A DNA stretch of 10,452 nt from Alphaproteobacteria bacterium (GCA_026400595.1 JAPLOT010000275.1:1-10452), one strand, 5' to 3'; positions 1 through 6,864 are shown, counted from the first letter of the stretch. Made by a program: numbers and translations. Notes: generated from the sequence alone by a model not told the origin.

Positions 1-1113
1 GAACAGGCCGCCTATCGTGCCCGCGAGATCGGCGGCAAACTCTGGGTCGTCAAGGCGCAGGTCCACACCGGCGGCCGCGGCAAGGCTGGCGGCGTGAAGC
101 TCTGCCGCAGCGAGGACGAGGTGATGGAGGCCGCCGACGACCTGCTTGGCAAGAAGCTCGTGACGCATCAGTCCGGCCCGGCCGGCAAGATCGTCTACCG
201 CCTCTATGTCGAAGGCGGCGTCGCCATCGTGAAGGAGCTCTATCTGGGCTTCGTGCTCGACCGCAAGTCGGAACGCGTGATGGTGGTTGCCTCATCCGAG
301 GGCGGCATGGAGATCGAGGAGATCGCCGCCGAGAAGCCGCAGTCGATCTTCAAGGTCAGCGTCGAACCCGCCGTCGGCATGCAGGCCTTCCAGGCCCGCG
401 AAATCGCCTTCGCCCTCGGCCTTGCGCCCAGCCAGATCCAGTCGGCCGTCAACGCCATCCTCGGCTGCTACCGCGCCTTCGAGGAACTGGATGCTACCAT
501 GGTTGAGATCAACCCGCTGATCGTCACCGAGGACGATCACGTCATGGCGCTCGATGCCAAGATGACATTCGACGACAACGCCATGTTCCGCCATCCGGCG
601 CTTGCGGAACTCCGCGACAAGAGCCAGGAAGACCCGCGCGAGACTCACGCCAACGACCGCGGCCTGTCCTACGTCGGCCTGACCGGCAAGATTGGCTGCA
701 TCGTCAACGGTGCGGGCCTGGCCATGGCGACCATGGACATGATCAAGCTGGCCGGGGGCGAACCGGCCAACTTCCTCGACATCGGCGGCGGCGCCACGCC
801 CGAGCGGGTGGCCAAGGCCTTCAAGCTCGTGACGATGGACAAGAACGTCGAGGCGATCCTGGTGAACATCTTCGCCGGCATCAACCGCTGTGACTGGGTG
901 GCCGAAGGCGTCGTTCAGGCACTGGAGAAGAACCCGGTCGGGGTGCCGGTCATCGTACGGCTGGCCGGAACGCATGTCGAGGAAGGCCGCAAGATCCTGG
1001 CGCGCTCGGGCCTCCCCATCATCCGCGCCAACACGCTTGCCGAAGCCGCCGAACGTGCCGTCTCGGCGTGGAAGAACAACAATACCGTCAGCCTGAAAGT
1101 GGTGAACGCATGA
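1..1113 (+). CDS. mtkA: Malate-CoA ligase (malate thiokinase) beta subunit, 5'-truncated by window edge
   Basis: ATP-grasp subunit of the ligase that makes malyl-CoA from malate, CoA and ATP in the cytoplasmic serine cycle. The frame is open from the first base; the start codon and, judging from the family, about 30 N-terminal residues lie upstream of the window. Visible elements are the basic glycine-rich stretch QVHTGGRGKAGG near window codons 20-31, the Mg-binding region VEINPL with the Asn at codon 171, DAKMTFDDNA, and FLDIGGGA in the CoA-ligase domain. The choice of malate over succinate thiokinase rests on remembered family differences: GINRCDWVAEGVV where SucC has GIMRCD, and close overall likeness to methylotroph MtkA. 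Its stop overlaps the mtkB start (ATGA), so translation is probably coupled. A second SucC copy is the main alternative. The subfamily call is fairly sure, the exact substrate less so. Confidence 0.85.
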   Translation, partial: EQAAYRAREIGGKLWVVKAQVHTGGRGKAGGVKLCRSEDEVMEAADDLLGKKLVTHQSGPAGKIVYRLYVEGGVAIVKELYLGFVLDRKSERVMVVASSEGGMEIEEIAAEKPQSIFKVSVEPAVGMQAFQAREIAFALGLAPSQIQSAVNAILGCYRAFEELDATMVEINPLIVTEDDHVMALDAKMTFDDNAMFRHPALAELRDKSQEDPRETHANDRGLSYVGLTGKIGCIVNGAGLAMATMDMIKLAGGEPANFLDIGGGATPERVAKAFKLVTMDKNVEAILVNIFAGINRCDWVAEGVVQALEKNPVGVPVIVRLAGTHVEEGRKILARSGLPIIRANTLAEAAERAVSAWKNNNTVSLKVVNA

Positions 1114-2000
1114 CCATCCTTCTCGATCGTTCGACGCCGGTACTGGTGCAGGGCATCACCGGCAAGATCGGCTCCTTCCACACCAAGGAAATGCTGGAAT
1201 ACGGCACCCACATCGTGGGCGGCGTCACACCCGGCAAGGGCGGCATGACCGAACAGGGCGTGCCGGTCTTCGACACCATGAAGGAAGCGGTTACCAAGAC
1301 CGGCGCAACGGCCTCGGTCGTCTTCGTGCCGCCGCCATTCGCCGCCGACTCGATCATGGAAGCCGCGGACGCCGGTGTGAAGCTCTGCGTGGCCATCACC
1401 GACGGCATCCCGGCCCAGGACATGATCCGGGTGAAGCGCTACATGCGCCGCTATCGTGCCGAGAACCGCATGCGACTCGTGGGACCGAACTGCGCCGGCG
1501 TCATCTCGCCCGGCAAGGCCCTGCTCGGCATCATGCCCGGCAACATCTACCTGCAGGGCCATGTCGGGATCGTCGGCCGTTCCGGCACGCTCGGCTACGA
1601 AGCCGCAGCACAGATGAAGGATCTCGGCATCGGCGTCTCGACCAGCGTCGGAATCGGCGGCGATCCGATCAACGGCTCGTCCTTCAAGGACATCCTCGAA
1701 CTCTTCGAGGCCGATCCGGAGACCCATGCCGTTGTCATGATCGGCGAGATCGGCGGTCCGCAGGAAGCGGAAGCTGCCGAATACATTCGCGACCACATGA
1801 CCAAGCCGGTGATCGCCTATGTCGCCGGTCTATCGGCGCCCAAGGGCCGCAAGATGGGCCATGCCGGTGCCATCATCTCGGCCTTCGGCGAAGGTGCATC
1901 CGAAAAGGTGGAACTGCTGCGTGAAGTGGGCGTGGCCATTGCACCGACTCCGGCGGAAATCGGCTCGACCGTCGCCACGCGTCTCAAGAAGGCGGCCTGA
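1110..2000 (+). CDS. mtkB: Malate-CoA ligase (malate thiokinase) alpha subunit
   Basis: CoA-binding and phosphohistidine subunit that pairs with the upstream beta subunit to make malyl-CoA. The product is 296 residues, the usual length. The N-terminal Rossmann-like CoA-binding domain begins VQGITGKIGSFH, with GGVTPGKGG near residue 35. GPNCAG and SRSGTLGYE-like segments follow mid-protein, here as GRSGTLGYE. The active-site histidine is H251 in MGHAGAI, the residue phosphorylated in the SucD/MtkB family. The ATG at 1110 was preferred over an in-frame ATG at 1068 because it gives the family N-terminus (MTILLDRSTPVLVQG) and overlaps the mtkA stop by ATGA. A strong hairpin spans its stop codon. 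The nearby malyl-CoA lyase supports a role in the serine cycle rather than the TCA cycle; sucD is the alternative. Confidence 0.87.
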   Translation: MTILLDRSTPVLVQGITGKIGSFHTKEMLEYGTHIVGGVTPGKGGMTEQGVPVFDTMKEAVTKTGATASVVFVPPPFAADSIMEAADAGVKLCVAITDGIPAQDMIRVKRYMRRYRAENRMRLVGPNCAGVISPGKALLGIMPGNIYLQGHVGIVGRSGTLGYEAAAQMKDLGIGVSTSVGIGGDPINGSSFKDILELFEADPETHAVVMIGEIGGPQEAEAAEYIRDHMTKPVIAYVAGLSAPKGRKMGHAGAIISAFGEGASEKVELLREVGVAIAPTPAEIGSTVATRLKKAA

Positions 2001-2010
2001 GGGCCGCCTT
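1989..2010 (+). terminator. Perfect GC-rich hairpin spanning the mtkB stop codon
   Basis: A 9-bp perfect stem, AAGGCGGCC (1989-1997) with GGCCGCCTT (2002-2010), closes a 4-base TGAG loop that contains most of the stop codon. No T-run follows (CCTCCC), so it is not a classical intrinsic terminator. It may instead protect the mtkAB message or reduce read-through into mcl, 30 bp downstream. Confidence 0.4.
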
Positions 2011-2039
2011 CCTCCCACATCCCGATCCGAAAGAATCCC

Positions 2040-2788
2040 ATGAGCTTCTTCACTGTCGAACCGGCGCCTGCGCGCCTCAACCGGAGCGAACTGGCGGTCC
2101 CCGGCAGCCAGCCGCAGATGTTCGAGAAGGCTGCGAAGTCGGCCGCCGACGTGGTCTTTCTGGACCTGGAAGACGCCGTGGCGCCGGACGACAAGGCCCA
2201 GGCCCGCAAGAACATCATCCAGGCCATCGGCGACATCGACTGGGGCAGCAAGGCGCTGTCGGTGCGCATCAATGGCCTGGACACCCATTACATGTACCGC
2301 GACGTGGTGGATGTGCTGGAGCAGGCCTCCGAGCGCCTCGACCTCATCATGATCCCGAAGGTGGGGACGGCCGCGGATGTCTATGCCGTCGACATGCTCT
2401 GCACCCAGGTCGAGACCGCGCGTGGCCGCAGGAAGCGGGTGGGCTTCGAGATGATCATCGAGACCGCACTCGGCATGCAGAACGTGCACGAGATCGCGGC
2501 CGCCTCGAAACGCAACGAATCCCTGCACTTCGGGGTGGCCGACTATGCCGCCTCGACCAAGGCGCGCACCACCTCGATCGGCGGCGCCAATGCGGACTAT
2601 GCCGTGCTGACCGAGCCGCTGGAGGACGGCAGCCGCCAGACCCACTGGGGCGACATGTGGCACTATGCGATCTCGCGCATGGTGGTGGCGGCCCGGGCCA
2701 ACGGGCTTCGCCCGGTCGACGGGCCCTTCGGCAATTTCTCCGACGCGAGGTCCTCGTCAAGAAAGCCGAGATGATCGCAAGAGCCTGA
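2040..2788 (+). pseudogene. mcl: L-malyl-CoA lyase, broken by an out-of-frame internal deletion
   Basis: HpcH/HpaI-type aldolase that would split malyl-CoA into acetyl-CoA and glyoxylate, completing the pathway begun by mtkAB. The first 235 residues match the family closely: FLDLEDAVAPDD near 40-51, R76 in RINGLD, E141 in IIETALGM and D168 in GVADYAAS, which fit the known substrate and Mg-binding residues. After GPFGNFSD (ending at 2744) the frame runs into nine unrelated residues and stops at 2774, giving 244 residues where about 320 is normal. In another frame, 2747-2785 encodes EVLVKKAEMIARA and then TGA, which is how this family normally ends. About 70-80 codons, the C-terminal lid containing the KWAIHP motif, are therefore missing. 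The ATG follows a weak purine-rich GAAAG. The product is probably inactive. An assembly error is possible but would need a deletion of over 200 bases. Confidence 0.85.
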
Positions 2789-2883
2789 AACCGCGGCGTT
2801 GAACGCATGAAACGCGCGATCTAAACCAGATACGACGACCCGGTCGACCCCCTGCAGGGCCAGCCGTCACATGGGAGAGCAAG

Positions 2884-3873
2884 ATGATCAGATTTGGAGT
2901 CCTGGGCGCCGGACGGATCGGCAAGGTCCATGCCCGCACCATCGCCGCATCGAAGCAGGCAACCGTCGCCTATCTGGCCGACGCCATGCCGGAGGCCGCC
3001 GCCAGCCTTGCAGCAGAGGTCGGCGCCATGGTCGCGTCGGTCGAGGATATCATCAAGGCAAAGGACGTGGACGCGGTACTGATCGCCACGCCGACCGGCA
3101 CCCATGCTGACCTGATCGAAGCGGCATCCAATGCCGGCAAGGCCATTCTCTGCGAAAAGCCGGTGAGCCTCTCGGTCGAGCGCATCCTCGCCTGCCTCAA
3201 GGTGGTTGAGAAGAACAAGTCCAACCTGATGATCGGCTTCAACCGCCGGTTCGATCCAAACTTCGCGGCGCTCGCCCACCGGCTCCATGCCGGCGCCATC
3301 GGCAATCTCGAGCTGGCGACCATCATAAGCCGCGATCCGGCGCCGCCGCCGGCCGACTATGTGAAGGGTTCGGGTGGATTGTTCCGCGACATGATGATCC
3401 ACGACTTCGATCTTGCGCGCTTCCTGGTGGGCGAGGAATTCGTGACCGTCCATGCGCTGGGTTCCGCGCTTGTCGATGAGGCCATCGGCGCCGCGGGCGA
3501 CGTCGACACCGCCGCTGTGCACATGCAGACCGCGTCTGGCAAGATCGCCGTCATCACCAATTCGCGCCGCGCGACCTACGGGTATGACCAGCGTATCGAG
3601 GTGCATGGCTCGAAGGGCATGCTGCGGGCCGGAAACGTGCACAACACGACGGTCGAACTTGCAAATGCTGACGGTTTCCAGGGTGACCCCGTTCTCAACT
3701 TCTTCACCGAGCGCTATGGCCAGGCCTATGCCAACGAGGTGCTGGCCTTTATCGACGGCATGGCCAAGGGCGTTTCGGCGCGGCCCAACGGTCATGACGG
3801 CCTGCAGGCGCAGAAGCTGGCCGATGCGGCAACCGAGTCCTGGTCAAGCGGCAAGCCGGTAAAGGTCGGCTGA
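2884..3873 (+). CDS. iolG: Inositol 2-dehydrogenase-like Gfo/Idh/MocA oxidoreductase
   Basis: NAD-dependent cytoplasmic dehydrogenase of 329 residues, normal for the family, which probably oxidises myo-inositol or a related polyol at one hydroxyl. The N-terminal Rossmann fold carries GAGRIG (8-13); the family lysine is K92 in CEKP; the catalytic pair is D169 and H173 in RDMMIHDFDLARF, with the four-residue spacing seen in Bacillus IolG. GFNRRFD (118-124) is also typical. The start is set by GGGAGAG at 2873-2879, four bases before ATG 2884. The gene lies 95 bp after the broken mcl with no visible functional tie to it. No other inositol-catabolic gene (iolB, iolC, iolD or iolE) is in view, so the substrate is inferred from family resemblance only and may be another sugar or polyol. 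Confidence 0.8.
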   Translation: MIRFGVLGAGRIGKVHARTIAASKQATVAYLADAMPEAAASLAAEVGAMVASVEDIIKAKDVDAVLIATPTGTHADLIEAASNAGKAILCEKPVSLSVERILACLKVVEKNKSNLMIGFNRRFDPNFAALAHRLHAGAIGNLELATIISRDPAPPPADYVKGSGGLFRDMMIHDFDLARFLVGEEFVTVHALGSALVDEAIGAAGDVDTAAVHMQTASGKIAVITNSRRATYGYDQRIEVHGSKGMLRAGNVHNTTVELANADGFQGDPVLNFFTERYGQAYANEVLAFIDGMAKGVSARPNGHDGLQAQKLADAATESWSSGKPVKVG

Positions 3874-3887
3874 GCCCGGAACTCAGC
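3869..3887. terminator. Short hairpin between convergent iolG and Cdd1-like pseudogene
   Basis: A 6-bp stem, GCTGAG (3869-3874) with CTCAGC (3882-3887), closes a 7-base loop. The left arm holds the iolG stop TGA (3871-3873) and the right arm the stop of the leftward gene (3883-3885), so one hairpin could end both transcripts. There is no T-run and the stem is short, so confidence is low. Confidence 0.3.
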
Positions 3888-4149
3888 AGCGCTGTGTGGC
3901 CTTGTCAGTCCAGGCAGACCACTTTAGCTTGGCCGCCTCTCGTCCGCCGTCCGCGAAATAGACAGCCATGCGGATCACACAAAGGTAATTCCTGCTTGTC
4001 CTGTGGCCTTCATCAGCATTGGCCTGCACCAGACGCGATTACAGGGCGTCGGGATCAGCACTACGCAGCTGCGCGACGTCGAGAGTCCCGATGCGCGCAA
4101 AGTCACGCTCGCAGGTCTTGCCGATACCTGGAATGGAGGTCAGACGCAT
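3883..4149 (-). pseudogene. Cdd1-like helix-hairpin-helix small protein, interrupted by one in-frame stop
   Basis: Read leftward, this frame encodes about 88 residues, with a single TAA at codon 37 (4041-4039). The N-terminal half, MRLTSIPGIGKTCERDFARIG then DVAQLRSADPDAL, has the helix-hairpin-helix signature IPGIGKxxxxDFxxIG. Past the stop the same frame continues SRLVQANADEG, then CVIRMAVYFADGG and KLKWSAWTDKA. This matches how proteins of the 'pathogenicity locus' Cdd1 family proceed: LYxRLxxxxG, then a cysteine and VYFA, then LLKWWxWKD. The stop sits where the family usually has tyrosine, so one base change would explain it. The ATG at 4149 gives a family-like start but has no good ribosome site; TTG at 4165-4167, preceded by GAGG, is an alternative. 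The biochemical role of the family is unknown to me. It could also be a sequencing error in an intact gene. Confidence 0.7.
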
Positions 4150-4200
4150 GCCACTGATAGCCGACAAGCAAGACCTCGGATCACCGCAGGGAGATGACAC

Positions 4201-5034
4201 ATGACAGATGGCGACACATTCAAGAACCTCTCCATGGACGGCAAAATCGCCGTCGTCACCGGATCGACGCAAGGGCTTGGCGAAGCCATCTGCAGCCTCT
4301 TCGCCGATCGTGGCGTGAAGGGGCTGGTGATCTGCGGCCGCAATGCGCAGCGCGGGGTGAAGGTGAAGGCCAGTCTCGAGGCCAGGGGCGTGAAGACGGT
4401 CTTCGTGCAGGCGGACCTCAGCCAGCTTGCCGATGTGCGCAAGGTCGTCTCCGCATGCGACAGGGAATTCGGCCGCATCGACGCACTGGTCAATGCCGCG
4501 GCCCTGACCGACCGCGGCTCGATCTGGGACACGACCCCCGAGCGCTATGACGAGATCTTCGATGTCAATGTGAAGGCGCCCTTCTTTCTGATGCAGGACG
4601 CGCTGCACCTGATGAAGAAGTCCAAGAGCAAGGGCACCATCGTCAACATCCTGTCCATGTCTGGCCATGGCGGGCAGGATTTCATCACCGCCTATTGCGG
4701 CTCGAAGGGCGCGCTCGCGGTCCTGACGCGCAACGTGGCCTTCAGCGTCATGCGCTACCAGATCCGCGTAAACGGGTTGAACATCGGCTGGATGGACACG
4801 CCCGGCGAGGACCGCATCATGAAGACCTATCACGACGCTGCCGACGGTTGGCTCAAGAAGGCCGAAGCCGCGCGGCCCTTCGGACGCCTGCTCAAACCCG
4901 CCGAGGTGGCGCGGGCAGTGGCATATCTCTCGAGCGACGAGTCGGGCCTCATGACCGGCTCGATCATTGACTTCGACCAGCAGGTGCTGGGCACCGGCAA
5001 TGCCATACCTGAACCCCCGGCGGCGAATTGGTGA
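4201..5034 (+). CDS. Short-chain dehydrogenase/reductase (classical SDR)
   Basis: A cytoplasmic NAD(P)-dependent oxidoreductase of 277 residues. The cofactor loop is TGSTQGLG (20-27), the acidic turn QADLS is at 70-74, and the NAA motif starts at N98. The catalytic tetrad is N123, S152, Y165 and K169, with the standard 13-residue Ser-Tyr and YxxxK spacings. VNGLNIGWMDTPGEDRI near residues 196-212 is the substrate-loop region, and the C-terminus carries the usual LSSDESGLMTGSIIDFDQ. The start is supported by AGGGAG at 4188-4193, seven bases before the ATG. The threonine aldolase begins 10 bp after its stop, so the two are probably co-transcribed. The substrate cannot be told; nearness to the inositol-type dehydrogenase hints at a sugar or polyol, but the reversed gene between them weakens this. 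Confidence 0.85.
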   Translation: MTDGDTFKNLSMDGKIAVVTGSTQGLGEAICSLFADRGVKGLVICGRNAQRGVKVKASLEARGVKTVFVQADLSQLADVRKVVSACDREFGRIDALVNAAALTDRGSIWDTTPERYDEIFDVNVKAPFFLMQDALHLMKKSKSKGTIVNILSMSGHGGQDFITAYCGSKGALAVLTRNVAFSVMRYQIRVNGLNIGWMDTPGEDRIMKTYHDAADGWLKKAEAARPFGRLLKPAEVARAVAYLSSDESGLMTGSIIDFDQQVLGTGNAIPEPPAANW

Positions 5035-5044
5035 GCGCGACCAC

Positions 5045-6091
5045 ATGAACTTCGCATCCGACAACGTCTACGGGGTCCATCCTCGCATCATGGAGGCGCT
5101 CTCCGCGGCCAATGACGGTACCGCCGCCTCCTATGCCGGCGACGATCTGTCGAAACGCGCGGAGACCATGCTCTCGGAGGTCTTCGAGACGGAGGTCCGC
5201 GCCTTCCTGGTGACCACCGGCACGGCGGCAAACGGGCTGGCGCTCTCCGCCATCACTCCCGGCTATGGCGCCATTCTGTGTCACGCCGAGGCGCATATCT
5301 CCTGCGACGAATGCAATTCGCCGGAGTTCTTCACCGGCGGCGCCAAGATCCTGGGCCTGCATGGCGCGGGCGGCAAGATCACGCCGGCGCTGATCGAAAA
5401 GACGCTGAAGGGGTTCATCCGCGGCGAGCATGACCCCAAACCGAGGGGCGTTTCGATCACCAATGCCACCGAGCTTGGAACGGTCTACAGGCCTTCGGAC
5501 GTGAAGGCGATCTCCGACCTCATCCGCCCACGCGGCATGAAGCTGCACATGGACGGCGCGCGTTTCGCCAATGCCGTGGCGGGGCTTGGGGTATCGCCCG
5601 CCGAGGTGACATGGAAATCGGGCGTCGACGTCATGTCCTTCGGTGCCACCAAGAACGGCGCCTTGATGCTGGAAGCCGTGGTCTTCTTCGACTTGGGCCT
5701 GGCCGAGGACTTCGCCTACCGCCGCATGCGCGCCGGGCAGCTGGTCTCGAAGAGCCGCTATCTCGGCGCCCAGATGGTGGCCTATCTTGAAAATGGCCTG
5801 TGGCTGGAGAACGCACGGTGCGCCAATGCGCTGGCACGGAAACTGGCGGCGGGCCTTTCGCAGGTGAAGGCGGTGAGCATCCCCAATCCGGTCGAGGCCA
5901 ACGAGGTCTTCGCCATCATCCCGCGCAAGCTGAACGACCGGCTGCTGGCGAGCGGCGCAAAGTTCTATGACTGGATGCCCGACAGCCTCGGCAATGCCAT
6001 CGGACCAGATGAGATCTTCGTTCGTTTCGTCCTGTCCTTTGCAACGCCGGACGCCGACGTCGAGAAGTTCGTAGCCCTGGCAAAGGGTTGA
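5045..6091 (+). CDS. ltaE: Low-specificity L-threonine aldolase
   Basis: A PLP enzyme of fold type I that cleaves L-threonine or allo-threonine to glycine and acetaldehyde. The product is 348 residues, normal for the family. It opens with MNFASDNVYGVHP; the PLP-stacking region is TTGTAANGLAL, followed by HAEAHISCDECNSPEFFTGG. D170 in HMDGARFANA binds the pyridine nitrogen, and K203 in SFGATKNG is the Schiff-base lysine. The frame is open 26 codons further upstream inside the SDR gene, but ATG 5045 gives the family N-terminus; the ribosome site (GGTGAGC) is weak, suggesting coupling to the SDR stop 10 bp before. Glycine is also a serine-cycle intermediate, so a metabolic link to mtkAB is possible but inferred. 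A hairpin terminator follows. Confidence 0.9.
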   Translation: MNFASDNVYGVHPRIMEALSAANDGTAASYAGDDLSKRAETMLSEVFETEVRAFLVTTGTAANGLALSAITPGYGAILCHAEAHISCDECNSPEFFTGGAKILGLHGAGGKITPALIEKTLKGFIRGEHDPKPRGVSITNATELGTVYRPSDVKAISDLIRPRGMKLHMDGARFANAVAGLGVSPAEVTWKSGVDVMSFGATKNGALMLEAVVFFDLGLAEDFAYRRMRAGQLVSKSRYLGAQMVAYLENGLWLENARCANALARKLAAGLSQVKAVSIPNPVEANEVFAIIPRKLNDRLLASGAKFYDWMPDSLGNAIGPDEIFVRFVLSFATPDADVEKFVALAKG

Positions 6092-6098
6092 ACGACAA

Positions 6099-6122
6099 AG
6101 GGCGCCCGTTGCCAGGCGCCCT
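6099..6122. terminator. Hairpin terminator between convergent threonine aldolase and Hsp20 genes
   Basis: AGGGCGCC (6099-6106) pairs perfectly with GGCGCCCT (6115-6122) around an 8-base loop. It starts 8 bp after the aldolase stop and lies before the end of the leftward Hsp20 gene, so it could serve both. The following bases (CGGACTC) lack a T-run on the plus strand. Confidence 0.55.
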
Positions 6123-6149
6123 CGGACTCACAATCAACTCACAGGGAGA

Positions 6150-6602
6150 TCAGGCCGCCTTCTTGGCTTCGATCACCTGGCTGCCGGAACCGGTTCCCAC
6201 GGGAATGGTCCGGGGCTTCATGGCTTCGGGGATCTCGCGCTTGAGCGAAATATGCAGCAGGCCGTTCTCAAGATCCGCGCCAGTGACCTCGACATGGTCG
6301 GCCAGCTGGAAGCGGCGCTCGAAGGCGCGCGAGGCGATACCCTGATGCAGGAATTCGGTCTTGGCTTCGACCTTCTCGGTCTTCTTGCCGGAAACGGTCA
6401 GGGCGTTACCCTTGGTCTCGATGGCGATGTCGGATGGGGTGAAGCCGGCGACCGCCATGGTGATGCGGTAGGCGTTTTCCGACAGGCGCTCGATGTTGTA
6501 GGGGGGATAGGACGGGGTTTCGAAGGACGCGGCCTCGTCAAGCATGCCGGCGAGACGGTCGAAGCCGACGGAGGAACGGTAAAGGGGGGTCAGGTCAAAC
6601 AT
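6150..6602 (-). CDS. Small heat-shock protein of the Hsp20/alpha-crystallin family (IbpA type)
   Basis: An ATP-independent holdase chaperone of 150 residues that would bind unfolding proteins and hand them to DnaK/ClpB. The N-terminus MFDLTPLYRSSVGFDRL is typical of IbpA-class proteins, and PPYNIERLSENAYRI (33-47) opens the alpha-crystallin domain. GADLENGLLHISLKREIPE (108-126) is the conserved end of that domain, and IPV at 133-135 is the C-terminal I-x-V anchor used for oligomer assembly. The ATG at 6602 was chosen because AAGGAGAG lies 7 bases upstream of it (6617-6610); a longer frame from ATG 6629 would place that ribosome site inside the coding region. A sigma-32-type promoter lies about 100 bp upstream. 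It is divergent from the first small secreted-protein gene. Confidence 0.93.
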   Translation of the reverse strand: MFDLTPLYRSSVGFDRLAGMLDEAASFETPSYPPYNIERLSENAYRITMAVAGFTPSDIAIETKGNALTVSGKKTEKVEAKTEFLHQGIASRAFERRFQLADHVEVTGADLENGLLHISLKREIPEAMKPRTIPVGTGSGSQVIEAKKAA

Positions 6603-6705
6603 GGTCACACTCTCCTTGAGCAATGTCACTTTTCATGCCCACCATCACGGCTGGGCGGTTTGGCAGTCCGTTCGGTCCCGCGGAAGCGGCAACCGGACGA
6701 TCCAG

Positions 6706-6733
6706 AGATAGGTCGGCCCGGCTCGGGTTCAAG
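6706..6733 (-). promoter_or_regulatory. Heat-shock (RpoH/sigma-32-type) promoter of the Hsp20 gene
   Basis: Read leftward: CTTGAAC (6733-6727), 13 bases, then ACCTATCT (6713-6706). The E. coli sigma-32 consensus is CTTGAAA-N13-CCCCATNT. The -35 box differs at one base, the spacing is exact, and the -10 box keeps CC, AT and the last T. It would leave a leader of about 95 bases before the Hsp20 ATG. Confidence 0.72.
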
Positions 6734-6753
6734 CCCCTGGCGGAATTTTCGGG

Positions 6754-6791
6754 TGAACGCCCGATGAACGCCGCTTTCTGACGTCGTTCAG
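6754..6791 (+). promoter_or_regulatory. Candidate operator upstream of the first small secreted-protein gene
   Basis: TGAACG (6754-6759) is repeated 11 bp later as TGAACG (6765-6770, within GATGAACG), and after 14 bases comes the inverted CGTTCAG (6785-6791). The same three elements with the same spacings recur at 7298-7335 upstream of the second paralogue. Half-sites one helical turn apart suggest a dimeric activator such as an OmpR-family response regulator; that is inference. Confidence 0.55.
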
Positions 6792-6817
6792 ACGGCAGGG
6801 ACTAGGTTCTCCTCAAC

Positions 6818-6836
6818 GATGACCACTGAGGTCATC
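6818..6836 (+). promoter_or_regulatory. Perfect inverted repeat in the leader of the first secreted-protein gene
   Basis: GATGACC (6818-6824) and GGTCATC (6830-6836) flank ACTGA, giving a 7-bp perfect stem 15 bases before the ribosome site. It could be an mRNA leader hairpin or a second operator. Which of the two cannot be decided from sequence. Confidence 0.4.
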
Positions 6837-6864
6837 CGAAGCTGGACCCCAAAGGAGCACCACA

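Noticed and set aside
292..975. Long leftward open frame of 227 codons within mtkA
   Set aside because: It lies wholly opposite a clearly conserved gene, its protein resembles nothing and its composition reflects GC-rich codon wobble. The same holds for the long leftward frames opposite mtkB, mcl, iolG and the alpha/beta hydrolase.
2843..2862. Palindromes GGTCGACC and CCCTGCAGGG upstream of iolG, considered as an operator
   Set aside because: These are short independent palindromes of a size expected often in high-GC DNA, with no repeat elsewhere in the window and no link to a promoter.
4039..5064. Leftward open frame of 341 codons covering the SDR gene
   Set aside because: Only its last 37 codons (4149-4039) are meaningful, being the N-terminal half of the Cdd1-like pseudogene. 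The rest is the antisense shadow of the SDR coding sequence.
6252..6767. Rightward open frame of 171 codons opposite Hsp20
   Set aside because: The leftward Hsp20 gene is unmistakable, and this frame is its antisense shadow running into the promoter region.
6777..6792. TCTGA/TCAGA inverted repeat near the first candidate operator
   Set aside because: It has only 5-bp arms and no counterpart in the second copy of the motif, so it is not part of the conserved arrangement.
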